Part shown: one piece after another, positions 1 through 10,920 of the stretch
How the letters are laid out: each line of letters opens with the position of its first letter
How positions within the stretch are numbered: position 1 is the stretch's first letter
Origin: Amorphophallus konjac
Lineage: Eukaryota > Streptophyta > Magnoliopsida > Alismatales > Araceae
Reading direction: 5' to 3'
Assembly (NCBI GenBank): GCA_022559845.1
Contig: CM040118.1
Span: forward strand, 441,376,053-441,440,052
DNA length: 64,000 bases
Program-made: the position numbers and the translations under genes
Notes under the pieces: model-generated
What the model was told of the DNA's origin: nothing
Databases searched by the model: none
Seen by the model: only the letters and a program-made list of their open reading frames with translations

Positions 1-671
1 CTCTATATGCACTGTATGACTGAATTTTTCATATAGTATATGTAGGAAATTAGACATGATTAAGAAAAATGTAAGACCCTAGACATACAATTGACCCATA
101 GTACTTGGCGAAGGACCAGCCTCTACGCATAGCGTGGATTTCCAAACAAAAATGATCTACCCTTCTCCCAACATGCCATTTTATATGCCAGAGAGGTCAT
201 GCATGACAATGTAGTACAAATGCAGTCCTATGTGCATCTCAAATTTTTAAATGACTATTGTCTAAGCACATATGTATGCAGAGGAAAATTATATGCAACA
301 GATTTTCAGTGATTGTGTAAGATATGCATTATGATACATGCAGGCATCAATCACATGCAATTCAGATTTTCAATCTGCAAACTGAATTTTCATCACTTCC
401 CAAGTTTATGAATTCCTCTTCAATCATTCACTCAGTTGGAATCGATTAAGCAAGATGAACAACTGAGTTTAATCTGACAGTTTTTTAGACTATGAAATGC
501 AATTCATTCTCAACTTAACGTATGCTCAAATAACTCAACATATACATTGAGAGACTCATCAAAAGCAATGCAAATGTCAAATGCGGATGTAAACATGTAT
601 TCACTGGATTTTCACTGACAGATAAAGCATGATATGCAGCCAATTGAAAGGAGTTATTGAAGGCTCAAATA
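1..671. other. No recognisable gene; downstream side of copia gag remnant
   Basis: AT-rich sequence with only short, stop-riddled reading frames on either strand. By position it should hold the protease/integrase part of the minus-strand copia element whose gag lies just to the right, but no protease DTG/DSG, integrase or reverse transcriptase motif is visible. It may be deleted internal sequence or an unrelated insertion. Confidence 0.4.
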
Positions 672-679
672 TCTAAACC

Positions 680-2757
680 AGTAAAATGCAGAAATGGGGT
701 TTTACCAACCATGGGTGCCTTGACTTATTGAACCCCTCTTTCTTTCTTGGTCCCAAGGCACACCTACAAAATAATTCTTCATTTTTCATTTTTAGGTACC
801 CAAGTCTTATTGGGTCCTGAAGTGTTAGTAGCATCTCTGAAGGATGCTCTCCACAACCTTTGACCTTCAAATCATCAAACTTCATTAAATGGCAAGCAGT
901 CATAGAATGCCCAATTTGACCACAATAATGACATGAGGCATAAGGCTTTTTGTTCTTTTTATGCATATTAGCATGAACATGGAATTTATATGCATGAACA
1001 TGAATGTTTCTACTTTTAACATGAACATTTTGTCTTTTGTGACTGGCCAACCAGCAGTCCGAGGCTCGATGGCCTGGTTTCCCGCACTCAAAACATGCAA
1101 GAGATTTTCTTTTAAAAACATATTTATTTCTACCAAAGGTATTTTCTTTTACAAGGAATTTAACAGATTTAAAATTAAATTTTCTCCTCTGGACATGTCA
1201 ACATTGAGCAGTAATGTGGCCTATTTTGCCACAACGAAAACATTGATTTTTTTTTTCTGAAATGCATGACTTCTAAGATGTGATTTCCTAGCATGCATTG
1301 TATGAGCATTCAGATCATCTTGTTCCATCAATCTACACTCATGCATTAAATGACCAATCTTATGTTAGTAATGACATGACATTTCCTTTTTGTGTGCATA
1401 TGTGTGTGTGTTCGAGTTGTGTACAACATGCACAGCTCTAGCATGAAAGTTTCTTGGCTTTTCCTGCAAGTGATCATTCTTTATCAGTTTTTCAGTTTGT
1501 TTCTGAATTCTCTAGATAGTGGGTTGTTTAACCTTTGAGGCGGTGGCTACATTGGATGCTTTGACAAAAGATGTCTTCAATTTATTTTCAAAAGATTTTT
1601 TATTAATCGGATTGTAGCCCAACCCCTCTTTTCTATAATTAACCTTTGTTCCCAACAGTTTGTCCAAATTTTCTTCGCCACTTACAAATTTTGATAATGA
1701 ATATTTCAAGTCCTGAATCTTATTTTCTAAAGGGGCAATCAACAATTCTGAGTTCAGGGTCTCCTCTTCAAATTCGGCTACTCTAATTCTCAAGACTTCA
1801 CTAACAGACTCATAATCTTCAATTTATTTTTCCAGATTATGCAATTTTTCAGGCTCATTTATACAAGCAGATTTCCCTTTCTCCAAGATAAGAAGTCTCT
1901 TTGACATAGCAGTGTTCAGTTGCTTCAACTTCTCATTTTCTTTTATCAGATCAGCATTTTGAATTAATTCATCAATTAAGGATTGATCAATAGAATTGAC
2001 TCCTTGTTTCTGTTCAATTTTAGCCTTTTCAAGGTTCTTCTACAGTTCCACGTTAACTGCTTTAATGGCCTCAAAATTTTCAGATATTATATTATTTTCC
2101 TCTTGAAGTCTTTTGAATTCTTCTTCGTTATCTCCAATCTACTTTCTGTGAAATTTATTTTGAGACTTCAGTTCATTCAATTCTGACTTAGTACTTCCAC
2201 AAACTTCCAATTATTTTCTCAGACAATTATTTTCATTTTTCAAAGCTTCTAAGTCCTCATTCTCTAAGCACGTGTTCATGCCAGTATTCAGTTTCTTTTT
2301 CAACTTTTTGTATTGTTTTCTTAATTTTTTGTGGGTTTCAAGTAAACCAGTATATGCATCATGCCAATCAGCCATCATGCAACTGTCTTAATTTTTTGTC
2401 AGTCTCATCATCATTTTGGTAGCTGCTTTGATCGCTTCCATCAGCCATCATGCAACTGTCTTCCTTTTCTCCATTTGTAGTCTTCAGTTTATCCAAGATG
2501 TCTTTGGCAGATCTACATTCAGTAAAACAAGGAAGCAGAGCAATGTCAACAGCAGCCTTCATTAAGTTCAGTGCTCTAAGATTTTCAGTGTTCCTAGATC
2601 TATGAGTGTCTGTCCATATAGATCTGTCCCTTGGCAATTTATGTGGACCGTGTGTGATAAGATTCCATAGACTAGGATTAACAGTCTTAGCAAACTTATG
2701 TAGGTTGCGAAACCATGAATCAAAATTAGAACCATGAAAAACCGGTGGACAATCCAT
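680..2757 (-). pseudogene. gag: Sirevirus-like Ty1/copia gag, degraded, coiled coil plus zinc knuckles
   Basis: Read on the minus strand from an ATG at 2757. The N-terminus (MDCPPVFHGSNFDSW) is the usual opening of plant copia gag proteins (UBN2/DUF4219 type). A long Lys/Glu/Leu-rich coiled-coil segment follows (about 2330-1800), then the conserved stretch LGTKVNYRKEGLGYN (about 1650-1600), then a string of CCHC zinc knuckles: a decayed one near 1380-1330, then 1245-1204, 1092-1051 and 933-892. Gag would form the nucleocapsid and bind the element RNA. A coiled-coil extension of gag is typical of the Sirevirus branch. The frame is cut by at least four stops in the coiled coil (CAA to TAA or CAG to TAG type) and by frame changes among the knuckles. 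A duplicated stretch lies near 2375-2460. No pol follows. Lineage assignment is inferred; copia gag is clear. Confidence 0.8.
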
Positions 2758-2838
2758 CGAGCTAAAATTAAACTAACACGGCACTATAGAAGCAGGATCT
2801 TCTCTACAGATCACTGGATCTGATCAACCAGAGAACCT

Positions 2839-2850
2839 GCTCTGATACCA
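2839..2850 (-). other. Primer binding site, initiator tRNA-Met type
   Basis: On the minus strand this reads TGGTATCAGAGC, the standard plant LTR-element primer binding site complementary to the 3' end of initiator tRNA-Met. It lies 2 nt inside the LTR edge at 2853, which fixes the element's orientation (minus) and makes 2853-4764 the 5' LTR. Confidence 0.9.
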
Positions 2851-3911
2851 ATTGTTGGGTGCGCAGCTGGGATCTAGAAGGGGGGGTTGAATAGATCCCT
2901 TATAAAAACTATGCTCAATTGAAAACGACACTCACTTCAAATCAAGCTGAGCTGGAATGGTAATAGTGCAAGCAGCCAATGATGTAAGTATTGCTCTCAA
3001 CAAAAGATTTAAACAATGCTAGAGATTCATTCCTAGCAAAGACCTTGCTTAGTCAATTAAATCCACGGCTATCACACATTTGTATTTAACTATTCTATCA
3101 AGCAGCAATCCTCAAAGTAATTGATTATTCAGATATAGTTACAAGTTAGAAACCCATTCAACGATGATGCTTGATTAGAACTAGTATCAAATAGTCAGTA
3201 GTTCACACTGAATATGCAACTCAAACACTAAACAAATACTCTATCTCTAAATACTGAACTCAGAGGAAGGCAGCTGTATAAACTAACTAAAACAATTCAG
3301 CACTTAACAGATGATGGTTAAGCTGATCAGATATGGAATTAAATTCAAGTGCCATTCGTCAGTTTGATTCACACTGGTACTAGGCAGAGAGTTGAGTCCA
3401 GAAACTCTCCTCTTGCAAGATGTGAGACCACATCTTTTGATATACTAGAACAAAACTAATTAAATCATCCTGTGGTTCATTCAGAAATAGTCTCGAACAA
3501 ACAAGCTACTATCATATACTTAATAGCATCAATCCAATTTAGATGCAGCAGAGAAGTATTCTAAAAAATGCAATGTCGAGCACTCAACACACAACATTTT
3601 GTAGTGAAGATGCATCAAGCGAAAGCAAACGATATCCAAGGGTTCAGACAGAATCAAAATCAAACATATAGCGGTATGCTAAAGCTAAACAAACGCTAAC
3701 CTTGGCATACACTAACCTGCGAATGGGAGGTAGAGGAGAAGGATCAGTCTCATGAATCAAACCAAAGACTAAAAAGATTTTTAGGTGGTTCAATCTACCA
3801 CTGCAGATCTACATCCACCCCTCACTCAAACCAGAGTGAGGCTTCATGCTGGTACACAGCTTAGCTGCTGATCGACAGCTTCGGGGAATGAATGCCTACA
3901 GACTGCTGATC

Positions 3912-4046
3912 CACAGCTTGGGGAACTAATCCCAGACTATTGAGCCTCACAACTTGCTTAACCAAGGAACAAATCCTCACTGCAGAGCAACACAACTTGC
4001 TGTACGAGGAATCAATCCTCACCAAGAGCAACACAGCTTGCTGAAT
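3912..4046 (-). repeat. Degenerate direct repeats inside the copia LTR
   Basis: Four copies of a unit beginning CACARCTTG occur at 3912, 3948, 3991 and 4032 (spacings 36, 43 and 41 bp). The better copies continue into AATCCTCAC and GAGCAA. They lie downstream of the TATA box, in the presumed R-U5. They create a spurious short ORF on the minus strand; I do not call it a gene. Confidence 0.6.
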
Positions 4047-4405
4047 GTAACCAAAAGAAATAAGGAGCAAAAAGACAAAGGATCACGAAAGCAAAGGAAA
4101 CAATATAGCTCCTCAGTGCACAGTGGCTTTTGGATTTGATCCAACAAGCCAGACTTTGAACATATCTTCAATATAAGCTCGAGGCTACTCTCAATCTCTT
4201 CTTTCTTTCTTCTTCTTCTCTAAAACTCACTCTCAGATTCTTCTCTGAATTCTCTCTCACAGATTCTTAGAGCCTTCTCTCTTTTTCCCCTCTATCTTCT
4301 CTGGTCGAAACACCTACATTGCCCGCTACTCTTTTTCTCTTTGATGGCTTCCTTTCTCTCTTTTGTTTTCACGGAATGTCGCACTTTCTTGTTTTGATCG
4401 GCTGA

Positions 4406-4412
4406 TTATATA
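4406..4412 (-). promoter_or_regulatory. TATA box of the minus-strand copia LTR
   Basis: Minus-strand TATATAA, about 350 bp inside the LTR start. Transcription would run towards lower coordinates, through the LTR and into gag. The position is plausible for a U3/R boundary but rests on the motif only. Confidence 0.5.
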
Positions 4413-4764
4413 GCTGAGAATTTATTTTCCTCAAGGAATTTATCCATGGCTGAAATAGCTCATTGGTCCAGGTGGTGAAGAATATTCTATCCATCTGAAT
4501 CTTCTAGTGACTCAGCCAAGTGGATTGAATTGCACGCCAAAAGGCTTGAGGTCGCTCTCATGTGATTCTCTAAAGATCTCATGAGCCCTAATATGAATCA
4601 GACTTATAGATCCATCTGACATGCAAGGCAGTCTGAGTTATCAACCTTAATCACCCTTAATAATCCATTAAGCCTTAATGCTTTTTAAGTTCGATGCCCG
4701 TTCAAAAATCTTGCCGGAATCGGTCGACCGTTCAACCTATTTCGGTTGGCTGAAATAACCAACA

Positions 4765-5800
4765 TCAGAAGCTTTTGTCAAGAGGTCGATGCAGCCTTGG
4801 ATGCGTTGACGTGATGACTTCCGATTGCTTGTTCTGTTCTAAGTATGTGGAGGCACTTCATAGATGTGTCAGTGCTTTGAACATGAGATTGTTGGACTTA
4901 AGGCATGAGACTAGATTTTACCTTGATGCGTCGATGCATTGCATCGCCAGGTTGCGGCAGAGTGCAACAACTCATCAGTTGACGATGGATGCATTGAATC
5001 AATGATGTGCTGCTTCTTTGACCATGTTGTCTTCCATTTGCTAGTTTGAGCTAAGTGCGTCAATTGCACTCTTCAGATGTATCGTGGCAGTGAAGTTGAA
5101 ACCCTTTAGACGGACGGTTTCATATGTTGGCTTCTGACTCAGTGTGTCGATGTAACTCTTTGGTGCATCGACGCCGTTGCATTGATTTTTCTAGTCTAGG
5201 GTTGTTGCGTCGGTGCAGTAGCTTGGTGCATCGAGGCACCGTCAGATCTACTTCAAACTCTTGTTGCAACTAGTTCTTGATGCATCGAGGCATGACGCCT
5301 CTGCTTTGACATGACTCTTTATGAAGCCATTATGTTGCGTCGATGCGGCCGATAAGTGCATCAACCTAATTATCGATACAACACTTGAGTGTCTTGATGC
5401 ATCGAGGCATGAAGCTTCTGCTCTGACCTGACTTCTTCATGAAACCTTCTGTTGCGTTGACCTGCTGACCGTAACAAATCTGGATGCACTGACTTCCTTC
5501 TTTAGTAGATGTTCTGTCAGACCACAAAATGACTTCTGAAACTTCTCAAGTCAACTTTCTCTTCATGAATGAACCATAATGGCTTATGTCAGACTTTTGC
5601 TGAACTGCTTTTACCTTTCCTTTTATCCATAGATTACATCATTGCCATGGCTTCACTCCAAGCTTTAATTCTACTTATTTGACTCCACTGACACCTGTTC
5701 TTTTTAGCCAATAGGCATATGCTTCTACACATAATAAGACCATGAAGAGTCAATTGCATTAAGTTTTATAACATTAAAAACAATGCACCAAAATCAATGC
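4765..5800. other. Non-coding stretch rich in TGCRTCG motifs
   Basis: No convincing gene. The stretch has more than ten copies of a TGCGTCGATGC-like word, many facing each other, and one ~117-bp direct duplication (copies starting near 5278 and 5395). This looks like LTR or sub-terminal retroelement sequence, not host coding DNA, but I could not tie it to either neighbour. An ORF at 4775-5005 is built from the repeated words and is not a credible protein. Confidence 0.5.
5143..5368. repeat. Three 33-nt inverted-repeat modules
   Basis: Copies at 5143-5175, 5206-5238 and 5336-5368. Each has a left arm like TGCGTCGATGCA, a spacer of exactly 9 nt, and a right arm like TGCATCGACGCA. The spacers mostly end in TTGG or AAG. 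Arms are imperfect, mainly by changes at CG. Confidence 0.7.
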
Positions 5801-5944
5801 ACCATTGACACATATGACATTATCATTCCATTCTCATGCAAACTCATGACCATTAACACATATGACATCATCATTCCATTCTCATGCAGACTCATGACCA
5901 TTAACACATGTGACATCATCATTCCATTCTTATGTAGACTCATG
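5801..5944. repeat. Tandem repeat, three copies of 48 bp
   Basis: Units start at 5801, 5849 and 5897 with the word ACCATTRACACATRTGAC and end in CTCATG. Copies differ by only a few bases. Just to the right (about 5958-5972) is TTTGTCATCATCAAAA, a word I associate with the 3' end of the internal region of Sirevirus-type elements; that link is from memory and weak. Confidence 0.85.
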
Positions 5945-5967
5945 ATGAGTCATAGTGTTTGTCATCA

Positions 5968-6336
5968 TCAAAACCACAGAGATATACACAATAGCAAGGT
6001 CTGATAAACGGCCTGAAGCTGGGCCGGATCCAGCTGGGCCATCATTTGAAGAATGTGATTGGTGGAATCATGGGTAGGAGGATTTGAAAGATAGGGCTGA
6101 CCGCCCTCAATAGCAGCAGATGGTGGAGGAGGGGTGAACCTTTCTCCATACTGGACAGCCATGACCCTGGACGGGTCTCCTAGAAGCCCCTGGGTGAGGG
6201 AGTCCTCATGGGAGTGGGAGAAGTCATAGGATGACATGGTGGAATCAAATAAGGCATTGAAGTAAGAGATGGTGGAGGAATTGCCCCTAGGAGAAGAACC
6301 TATGGACTTGAAGCAACTCCACCTGCAATGTAGCAC
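5968..6336 (-). CDS. Unrecognised 122-codon ORF beside the split outer LTR
   Basis: An open frame on the minus strand of about 120 codons with proline runs and a C-terminal stretch HILQMMAQLDPAQLQAVYQ. I do not recognise a family. On the minus strand it begins just after a splice-acceptor-like ...CTACATTGCAG (near 6330), which is the place where other chromovirus LTRs in this window have a pyrimidine tract and CAG. It is therefore more likely the R-U5 tail of an LTR or a leader than a real gene. No neighbouring domain supports translation. Confidence 0.2.
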   Translation of the reverse strand: MLHCRWSCFKSIGSSPRGNSSTISYFNALFDSTMSSYDFSHSHEDSLTQGLLGDPSRVMAVQYGERFTPPPPSAAIEGGQPYLSNPPTHDSTNHILQMMAQLDPAQLQAVYQTLLLCISLWF

Positions 6337-8085
6337 CTATCAACGAAGAAGACTACAACAACCAATAAGCACACTAAACGGGATGACTAGCAGAGATGCA
6401 GAAACAAAGAGGGGATGAGAAGCAACCAAGATCAACCACGTTATAATGATGCGCAAAATTTTATTTGTTTTCCCTTTTAGAACCTTAGTGATTTAAGCAA
6501 AATGTCCTCTCCAATCAAAGTAGGTTCCTAATGGGAATGGGTAGTGGGGACTTGGTTGACTCTAGGTTTGAACTCCCTCTCATGGATGAAACCTAGACAC
6601 GGAGTGGTAAAGGTAGAACCGGCCCGACGTCCGTGTGGGAATCCATGGCTCGTGGGGGCTTACGGAGGTCCCGGATAAGATCACCTAGTCGACCCCAAGG
6701 AATATGGAGGCGAGAGGATCACTTTCCAAGGTAGGTATGCAACTACGATGTAATGTACGATCCTATGTGCACCGGAGTGCATGCAATATCTAGCCTAGAT
6801 ACTAGCAAACAATGTGCAATCAATGATATAAGTATGAACAGTAGCCAGGGAGGAGGACAAATACCACCGCAAAACCAATGTGAAGCAGCATAAAATGAAC
6901 AACAGTAGTAAACATCGGGATGCGTACCTGGGAAGTAGTAGCAGTCGCCAAATGACCGCTATATAGATAAGATGGTCCTGGGAAGAACGCTTTATAATGG
7001 AGATGGTCCAGAGGGGACCGCTATCAGTCAGGGAACAGAAAATAGCAAAGAATGAAAGGGGAAATCTGAGAAAACCACAGGGAACACTGAGGAAAACAAA
7101 TAAAAGCAAGTCAAATAGCACTCAACACGATTGGCAATAGTTGTCCTACCTTGATCGCCAAAAAACTAGGGTGTATATAGATGAATGTCCCACTCTCAAG
7201 ATAAGCAATGAAATGAACTCTAAAGCATGTGGGTATATCACCTCAGGAATGAACAGCAAAGCAGTAAAATGGATAAACTAACACACGCCATGGGCGTGGA
7301 GGAAAGATGTAAATGATGTAAAGGAAAACACACATCGTGGGCATGGGGCAACTAAAAAGAAAAGCAATAAACAACTAATGGAGAGGTGATGAATACCCAA
7401 CAGCAGATATTGTGATAGCCACCAAAGTCTATAATGTAGAGAAAACCGCAGTACGTACCTTGGAAAAGAGCTGAGTGAAGGAATACTTGCAAGCGGGAGA
7501 GAAATCTAGGTGCAGAGGATAAAACTGTCCGGGGTTGGCCGCTTCCCGAATAAGATGGCCTCAGGATGGCCTTTACTGCGAACAGAGAAGAAGCCCAGTG
7601 CAAGACTGTAAATGGTCTCTAGAAAGGCCTCTACTGCAATGGGACGGTGATGTGATGGCTGCTACCTCAAGAAACGGTCCGCGTATGACCGCTAAAAACA
7701 CCCAGACCGTGAAATGTGGGAACTTGATCCTCCCTCCCTTCTGGCCGGCCAGAGGGGAAGGGCCTCGTGTGGTGAGTACTATAGACCTGCAAGAGAAAGT
7801 AGAACACAGAAGAAACAACCCGATTAGACCAGGGGACGTGCAATACCCATAAACCAACGATGATCTATGTACATAAAATGAAGGGCCAATACTTGGGGGT
7901 TGGTGGTTTTTTAACCCCTGTGAGGCGTGGAAACAGTAGGAGGATGTATATGGAAGTAATGTGAATGCAAAAGAACGTGGAGGAAGGAAAGAAATAGATG
8001 CTATGCTGACTGAAAAACTGACAAAAAGAAATATGAAAGAAGACACAAAACACTAATAGAACTGGCTACTCCTTGAACCAAATGA
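6337..8085 (-). repeat. Inner part of the split outer LTR (minus strand, chromovirus type)
   Basis: Non-coding. On the minus strand it joins across the nest to 63710-64000, which supplies a TATA box. It shares landmarks with the chromovirus LTRs here: a block like CCTCCGTAAG ... GGATTCCC (about 6690-6640 minus) and 19-nt inverted-repeat modules (for example 7674-7692, ACGGTC...GACCGC; decayed copies near 6930-7040 and 7525-7555). ORFs at 7573-8046 and 7535-7852 are chance frames in GC-rich leader. The LTR ends are not determined; its inner end may lie anywhere below 6340. Confidence 0.55.
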
Positions 8086-8090
8086 CTTAA
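8086..8090. other. Target-site duplication, left copy (element 1)
   Basis: CTTAA directly before the 5' LTR; the same 5 bp follow the 3' LTR at 63705-63709. The match across 55 kb shows that all sequence between is one insertion plus later nested insertions. Confidence 0.9.
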
Positions 8091-8503
8091 TGGAGCAACC
8101 CAGATAAAAGATAGGAACAAAATTTCCTAAACAAATAGAACCTCCAATTAAATAGACAAGGGAGCCAAAATTAAACAAATTATAAAACCCAAGTGATGAA
8201 GCCAAAATGCCTTAACCTTTATATAGGCCTTAATTACTTAAACCCTCCTATGAAACCTTAACCCATATATATATGGGGCCTAATAAAAAAAAGCCCAAAA
8301 ACACTTTAAATTATAATAAGGCTTTTGCTTTATCGCGGTCGAGGGAGCTGCATGTAGAATTGGGGTTTGGAACCCCAATAAGGATAGCTGCTGCAGTTTT
8401 AGATAGAGAGGGACTGCATGAGAAACTTAAAACTCACTAGGATTGCTACGTGGGAAACTTTGAATCCCATTAGGTTTAAACCCTCGTAGTATTCCTCAAA
8501 CTT

Positions 8504-8509
8504 TATATA
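8504..8509 (+). promoter_or_regulatory. TATA box of element 1 LTR
   Basis: TATATA within CTTTATATAC, conserved in the 3' LTR as TATATATAT at 30052-30060. RNA would start about 30 bp downstream, near 8535. Confidence 0.6.
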
Positions 8510-9090
8510 CATGACCTCCTCCTGGACATGCAAAGGCTACTGCCTCTGGGTTCCTATCGACGTCTTCATCTTCCTGCTGAGGGTACGTGAGGATGTGAAG
8601 GGTTTTCCTTCTTCCTCTGTCTATTCTGTTCGAAGGGGGGGTTGCAGTATTGCCGTTGTTGTAGTTGTTTCTTCCTTTTGTTGTTGCCTCTGCAGTAAAG
8701 AGGCCACTGCTTGTTCTTCTCTCCTCGATTATGAAAGAAGGGGGGAAGCTCTCTCTTCTACATTTATCTACTGCTTGCTACGGTTGCCGTTGCTGCCGTT
8801 CGATCGTGTGCTACTGCTTCTTTCTTTAGTTGCTATGGACATCGTGGGATTTCCTCTGCTATCACGGTTGCTGCTGAAGGAGCAAGCTTCATCTTCCTAT
8901 CGTAGCTGCTATAGCTACAGTTGATATAATTCTCTCACGTTCGTTGTTCCTCGTCAACCCAAAAGGTAGGTGTTCTCAAGATACGAAGCCCAACATGTTA
9001 ATCACAGTAAATCCATGCATATAGGCCATTTAGAGTTTATTCCATGGTTTCTATTTTAGTTTATGAAGGTTTACTAAGTTACAATAAATA

Positions 9091-10238
9091 GCGGCCAGGT
9101 GAAGGGCGCCTATTGAATGAACGCCCACGCGAGCTGTCGCCAATTCTTTTGAAATAGCGACAGTAGTTAGGGCGTTGTTTAATGAACGACCCTTTGTCAA
9201 TCCGCTATTTCTTTTAAGCATTTAATAAATAGCACATGCTAAAAAAATTAATATCTATAAAACCTGACGTTAAAATTATTGCATGAGCATGTTTCTGGAA
9301 CCTATATATTTTTCTCTATCCATTCATGTCTTTACTTTCCTGATTAGGTGAACTCCAGTTTTATGAATAGTGTTATGCGTTTAATTGTGCACCTGCCCAA
9401 TGTGTTGCATCAGACAAAGAATGGGCGACAGTAACCCAGTCGCTAATTAAAGAATGAACGCCCTTATACGGTGGCGCTATTTTGTAAAATCCAGTAAATA
9501 GAATTTTATATTGAAATTCATGAATAAGCGACCTAAATCATGACGTCATTTAAAGAATGAACGCCATCTTACACAGTCGCTATTTATAATGATAAATATT
9601 AAAATTCTGGAAAATTCTAGAATTAACGCCCGTATGCAGTGTCGTTAATTCTTATTGGTTACTTGGACAACTCTGTTATAATTAAGATTGAGCGACCCTC
9701 TAGAGAGCCGCTATATTCTGATATAGTGACCTCTGATAAGGTGCCAATTCTTATCTCTCTAAATTTTATCGCGTTTCTCAACCCAAATCGCGGGTTTATT
9801 TGGCACTCTCATCTCACATCCGTAGATGGAGTCCCTGTTTTGATTCTATCGATCACACACTAACTCTCGGTGATGTTTGAACCCTCCGCGGGATATTCCT
9901 TCCTTCGGACTGGTGATTTCATCATAGAGATCTCAGCAAGTCTACGCTAGCCTTGGATTCCCTTAAGGCAGCTGAGCAGGTTGTACCCTAAAAACCCATG
10001 ACCCGTGTCTCGTCACGTCACTCTGAAGAAACGTGATGCTTTAGCCCTCATAGAGCGTTGTTTCTGGCCTCTAGTGAGAAGTCTGTTCTGTCAGCAAATG
10101 GTGACACTGACTTGGGTGCCAGAAGGAATTGGCGACCTATCTAGTGGCGTTATTTTCCTGATATAGCGACCTGAGCCTAGACGCTATTTCATCGAGCCTA
10201 TAATGTTCACAGGAATGGGCGACCACGCATGTGGGTGC
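9091..10238. repeat. Array of RCG-N13/14-CGY inverted-repeat modules in element 1 LTR
   Basis: At least twelve modules by hand: 9091-9109, 9121-9140, 9157-9175, 9186-9205, 9425-9443, 9458-9477, 9528-9546, 9561-9580, 9626-9645, 9692-9711, 10132-10150, 10166-10184, and a decayed one at 10219-10238. Those starting GCG are mostly 19 nt, those starting ACG 20 nt. Arms are partly complementary (for example ATAGCG with CGCTAT, GCGAC with GTCGC), and the DNA between modules is AT-rich. Confidence 0.8.
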
Positions 10239-10873
10239 TATTTCTATAATTGGTGGGGACTGAGTGGGCGCCAATTACCCAGATTCATGACTTGTCTTGG
10301 TTTTTGTGTTGTTTAACGGTGAGTCATACTTGTTCAAAGGTCTGCCCTTGAACTCCTTCATTCGTAAAATCCACCGTATCATCCTACAATGGTTATTCCT
10401 TTGGAAATCTATATTGGCTATAACTATAGTGGATGTCTAGAATATAGATGACCCAATTCCTGCGCATATAGGGCCCAATCTGGTCCTAGGAGGAGCACCC
10501 GAAAGTACTTGTGCCCATGGGAGTTGATTGATCACGGTGTGGTATTGCACCAAAGTTCATGACTAGCTTGATTTATGGCATTCCACGACTCGTACTTGAC
10601 TTGACATGACATGATTTGCGTGGCCCAGAATGGGTATTTACTTGCTTGATATTATAATAGCCAATTCATGTGACATGACTTGATATATTTACATGCTTGA
10701 CCATCTTGGTACAACTTTCATGATTATCTTGAAATCTTGCTAGTTCATCTCTATTAACTCTTGATACTCTCTCTCTCTCTCGTTGTTTTCATACGTACAT
10801 GCATAGATAGACTTGCATTCATGTAACATATAATTACTTAAAGCAAGCTTGTACTTGAGATATAATTCCTATT

Positions 10874-10920
10874 GAGCGTTCGCTCACCTAGTGTTTTCCC
10901 CTATTTTTTTCAGGTAACTC
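10874..10920 (+). other. GAGCG-TT-CGCTC stem, pyrimidine tract and CAG|GTAA junction
   Basis: A perfect 5-bp stem (10874-10878 with 10881-10885) is followed by a T/C-rich tract and CAG at 10911-10913, then GTAACT. The same block is at about 63327-63370 in the 3' LTR and, on the minus strand, in the solo LTR (31694-31740), where it reads CAG then GTAAGT. It resembles a 3' splice site joined to a 5' splice site. Confidence 0.5.

Larger units (their letters stand above)
2853..4764 (-). repeat. 5' LTR of the minus-strand copia element (1912 bp)
   Basis: Bounded by TGTTGG at 2853 and CCAACA at 4759-4764, so it has perfect 6-bp terminal inverted repeats with TG...CA ends, directly next to the primer binding site. 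On the minus strand it starts with a short U3 holding a CGGTCGACCG palindrome (about 4724-4733), then a TATA box near 4412, then a long R-U5. The matching 3' LTR and the target duplication are outside the window. Confidence 0.85.

Noticed and set aside
2839..2850. tRNA-Met gene suggested by TGGTATCAGAGC here and at 11254, 23751 and 46450
   Set aside because: These are primer binding sites complementary to the tRNA 3' end; no cloverleaf is present.
5783..6004. 73-codon ORF over the 48-bp repeats
   Set aside because: Produced by a tandem repeat with a period divisible by three; no domain.
10768..10785. CT dinucleotide run
   Set aside because: Short microsatellite in the element 1 LTR, interrupted in the 3' copy; no feature value.
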